Below are positions 62,891 through 64,000 of a stretch of DNA of 64,000 nt, in pieces. How positions within the stretch are numbered: position 1 is the first letter of the stretch; each line of letters begins with the position of its first letter. Source of the DNA: Anaeramoeba flamelloides (lineage: Eukaryota > Metamonada > Anaeramoebidae); the NCBI GenBank assembly GCA_027625915.1, contig JANTQA010000063.1, positions 3,286,001-3,350,000 of the forward strand. Direction: 5' to 3'. Made by a program: the position numbers and the translations under genes. Under the pieces are notes generated by a model. The model had not been told where the DNA came from. It did not search any database and saw only the letters and a list, made by a program, of their open reading frames with translations.

Positions 62891-64000
62891 AAATTATCTT
62901 CTTGTTGAATATATACATATACATCTATGTTTGTGTGAGTTTATGTATGTATTTATTATTTTTCAATTTCCTTATATCTATTTTCCATTCAACAAAACTT
63001 ATATATTTATCTTTATTTTTATATTTAGAAATAACAATGAATTCCCCAAAAAAAAATAAAAAAAATAATGATAATGAAGAACTTTTTTTTTTATATAAAA
63101 AATAAAAATTCATCTCAAATTTAATTAAGTAAATTTTTTAAGATTTAATTTTTGTATACTTTTGTTTTTTTTTTGATTCTTATATTTTTTTAATGTGAAA
63201 ATAATAAAATAGAAATATTTTTAAACAAATTATCCTTGAAATTTATAAATCTTTTTAAAATAAAAAATAAAAAAATATGCATGGAAAAAATTTCAACTTT
63301 TCAAATTAATATTAACTTAAAGAATGTGTTTAATAGGTATGAATATATAAAGTGGAAATGAAGATATAAAGTTGAAAATTCCACAAATTTATTCATTTTT
63401 TTCAGGAAAATAATAGGATAAGCAACAAATAACTATATTAAAAGTTGAAAGAGGTTGTGTTAAACATGCTTCGTTTTGAAATTATTCTGATCATTGGATT
63501 TATACTTGTTAAATTATTAAAATCATATGATAATATCACTATTTTAAAAAAAAGGAGGAACAAAAATTTTAACAGGTATTGCTGTAAATGTTTTAATTCA
63601 ATCCTTGGGTCACTGTGGCTAACACTTTTTCACAGTTTTGTTTCTCACTTTTTTTAAAAAACTGTTAGCAATTTTGTTTTTAAATCCGATTTATTTTTAA
63701 TTAAGTAAAAATGTGGTTGGGTGAATATTGAATATTTTTATAAATCATTTATGAAAAGTCCCAAAATTTAGAATTATTTCAATGTATTTTCAGGTAAAAA
63801 CAAATATAGAATTTTTTTTTTTTAAATTACGTTTCTTAAAAACATAAAATTTAGAGTCAAGTACTCAAGTGATGTTTCTGAAAAAAACTGTATTAAATGA
63901 TTTATGTAAAATAATTTTATCTTTTTGATGAAAAGAAATAATTTTCAAAATTAAAAATAGTTAAATCTGGTTATAATTTTTAAAAATATTTTAAATATTA
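62891..64000. other. 3' flank of dynamitin and window end
   Basis: AT-rich; no supported gene. A 70-codon frame at 63445-63657 has no recognisable content. Confidence 0.4.

Overview
This is a very AT-rich eukaryotic nuclear window. The evidence is spliceosomal introns with GTAAGT/GTAAAT donors and AG acceptors, tRNAs with A and B boxes and T-run terminators, long Asn/Gln homopolymers, and single genes separated by kilobases of A/T-rich DNA. The gene set (a protein with two RasGEF modules, an NBR1-type autophagy receptor, dynactin p50, cysteine-rich surface proteins) points to a free-living amoeboid or flagellate protist. An amoebozoan or an Anaeramoeba-like metamonad are reasonable guesses, but this is inference. 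The standard genetic code fits every gene.

Layout. 0.7-4.6 kb: two palindromic MITEs, tRNA-Leu(CAA), a decayed methylthioribose-1-phosphate isomerase (MtnA) pseudogene, and a TTAA element interrupted by a TA-inserting MITE. 4.6-12.7 kb: mostly non-coding with dispersed repeats, plus one thioredoxin gene (10.6-11.0 kb). 12.7-20.0 kb: a four-exon gene for a 2118-residue type I membrane protein with seven tandem cysteine-rich repeats of about 289 residues. 20-27 kb: repeats and a three-exon ribosomal protein eL39 gene. 27.4-32.3 kb, minus strand: a four-exon paralogue of the cysteine-rich protein with a single repeat. 34-40 kb: MITEs and a seven-TM protein gene on the minus strand. 40.6-44.3 kb: a RasGEF protein with tandem REM+CDC25 modules. 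49.0-51.9 kb, minus strand: an NBR1-like PB1-FW-UBA protein. 52-56.4 kb: further copies of repeat families seen earlier, then tRNA-Arg(TCT). 56.7-62.9 kb: a dynactin subunit 2 (dynamitin) gene with a 4.6-kb intron full of repeats.

Most multi-exon models were rebuilt by hand from splice sites. Reading phases agree at every junction, total lengths are multiples of three, and the eL39 (51 aa) and dynamitin (408 aa) products have the family lengths. The genes form no operon or obvious pathway; they are ordinary housekeeping, trafficking and surface genes. The non-coding part is dominated by short non-autonomous DNA transposons of at least two types (TA-target, ends CAG..; TTAA-target, ends mostly TTAAGGG), in several cases with enough internal evidence to see the empty target site. 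No retroviral, LTR or virus-like element, CRISPR array or rRNA gene was seen.
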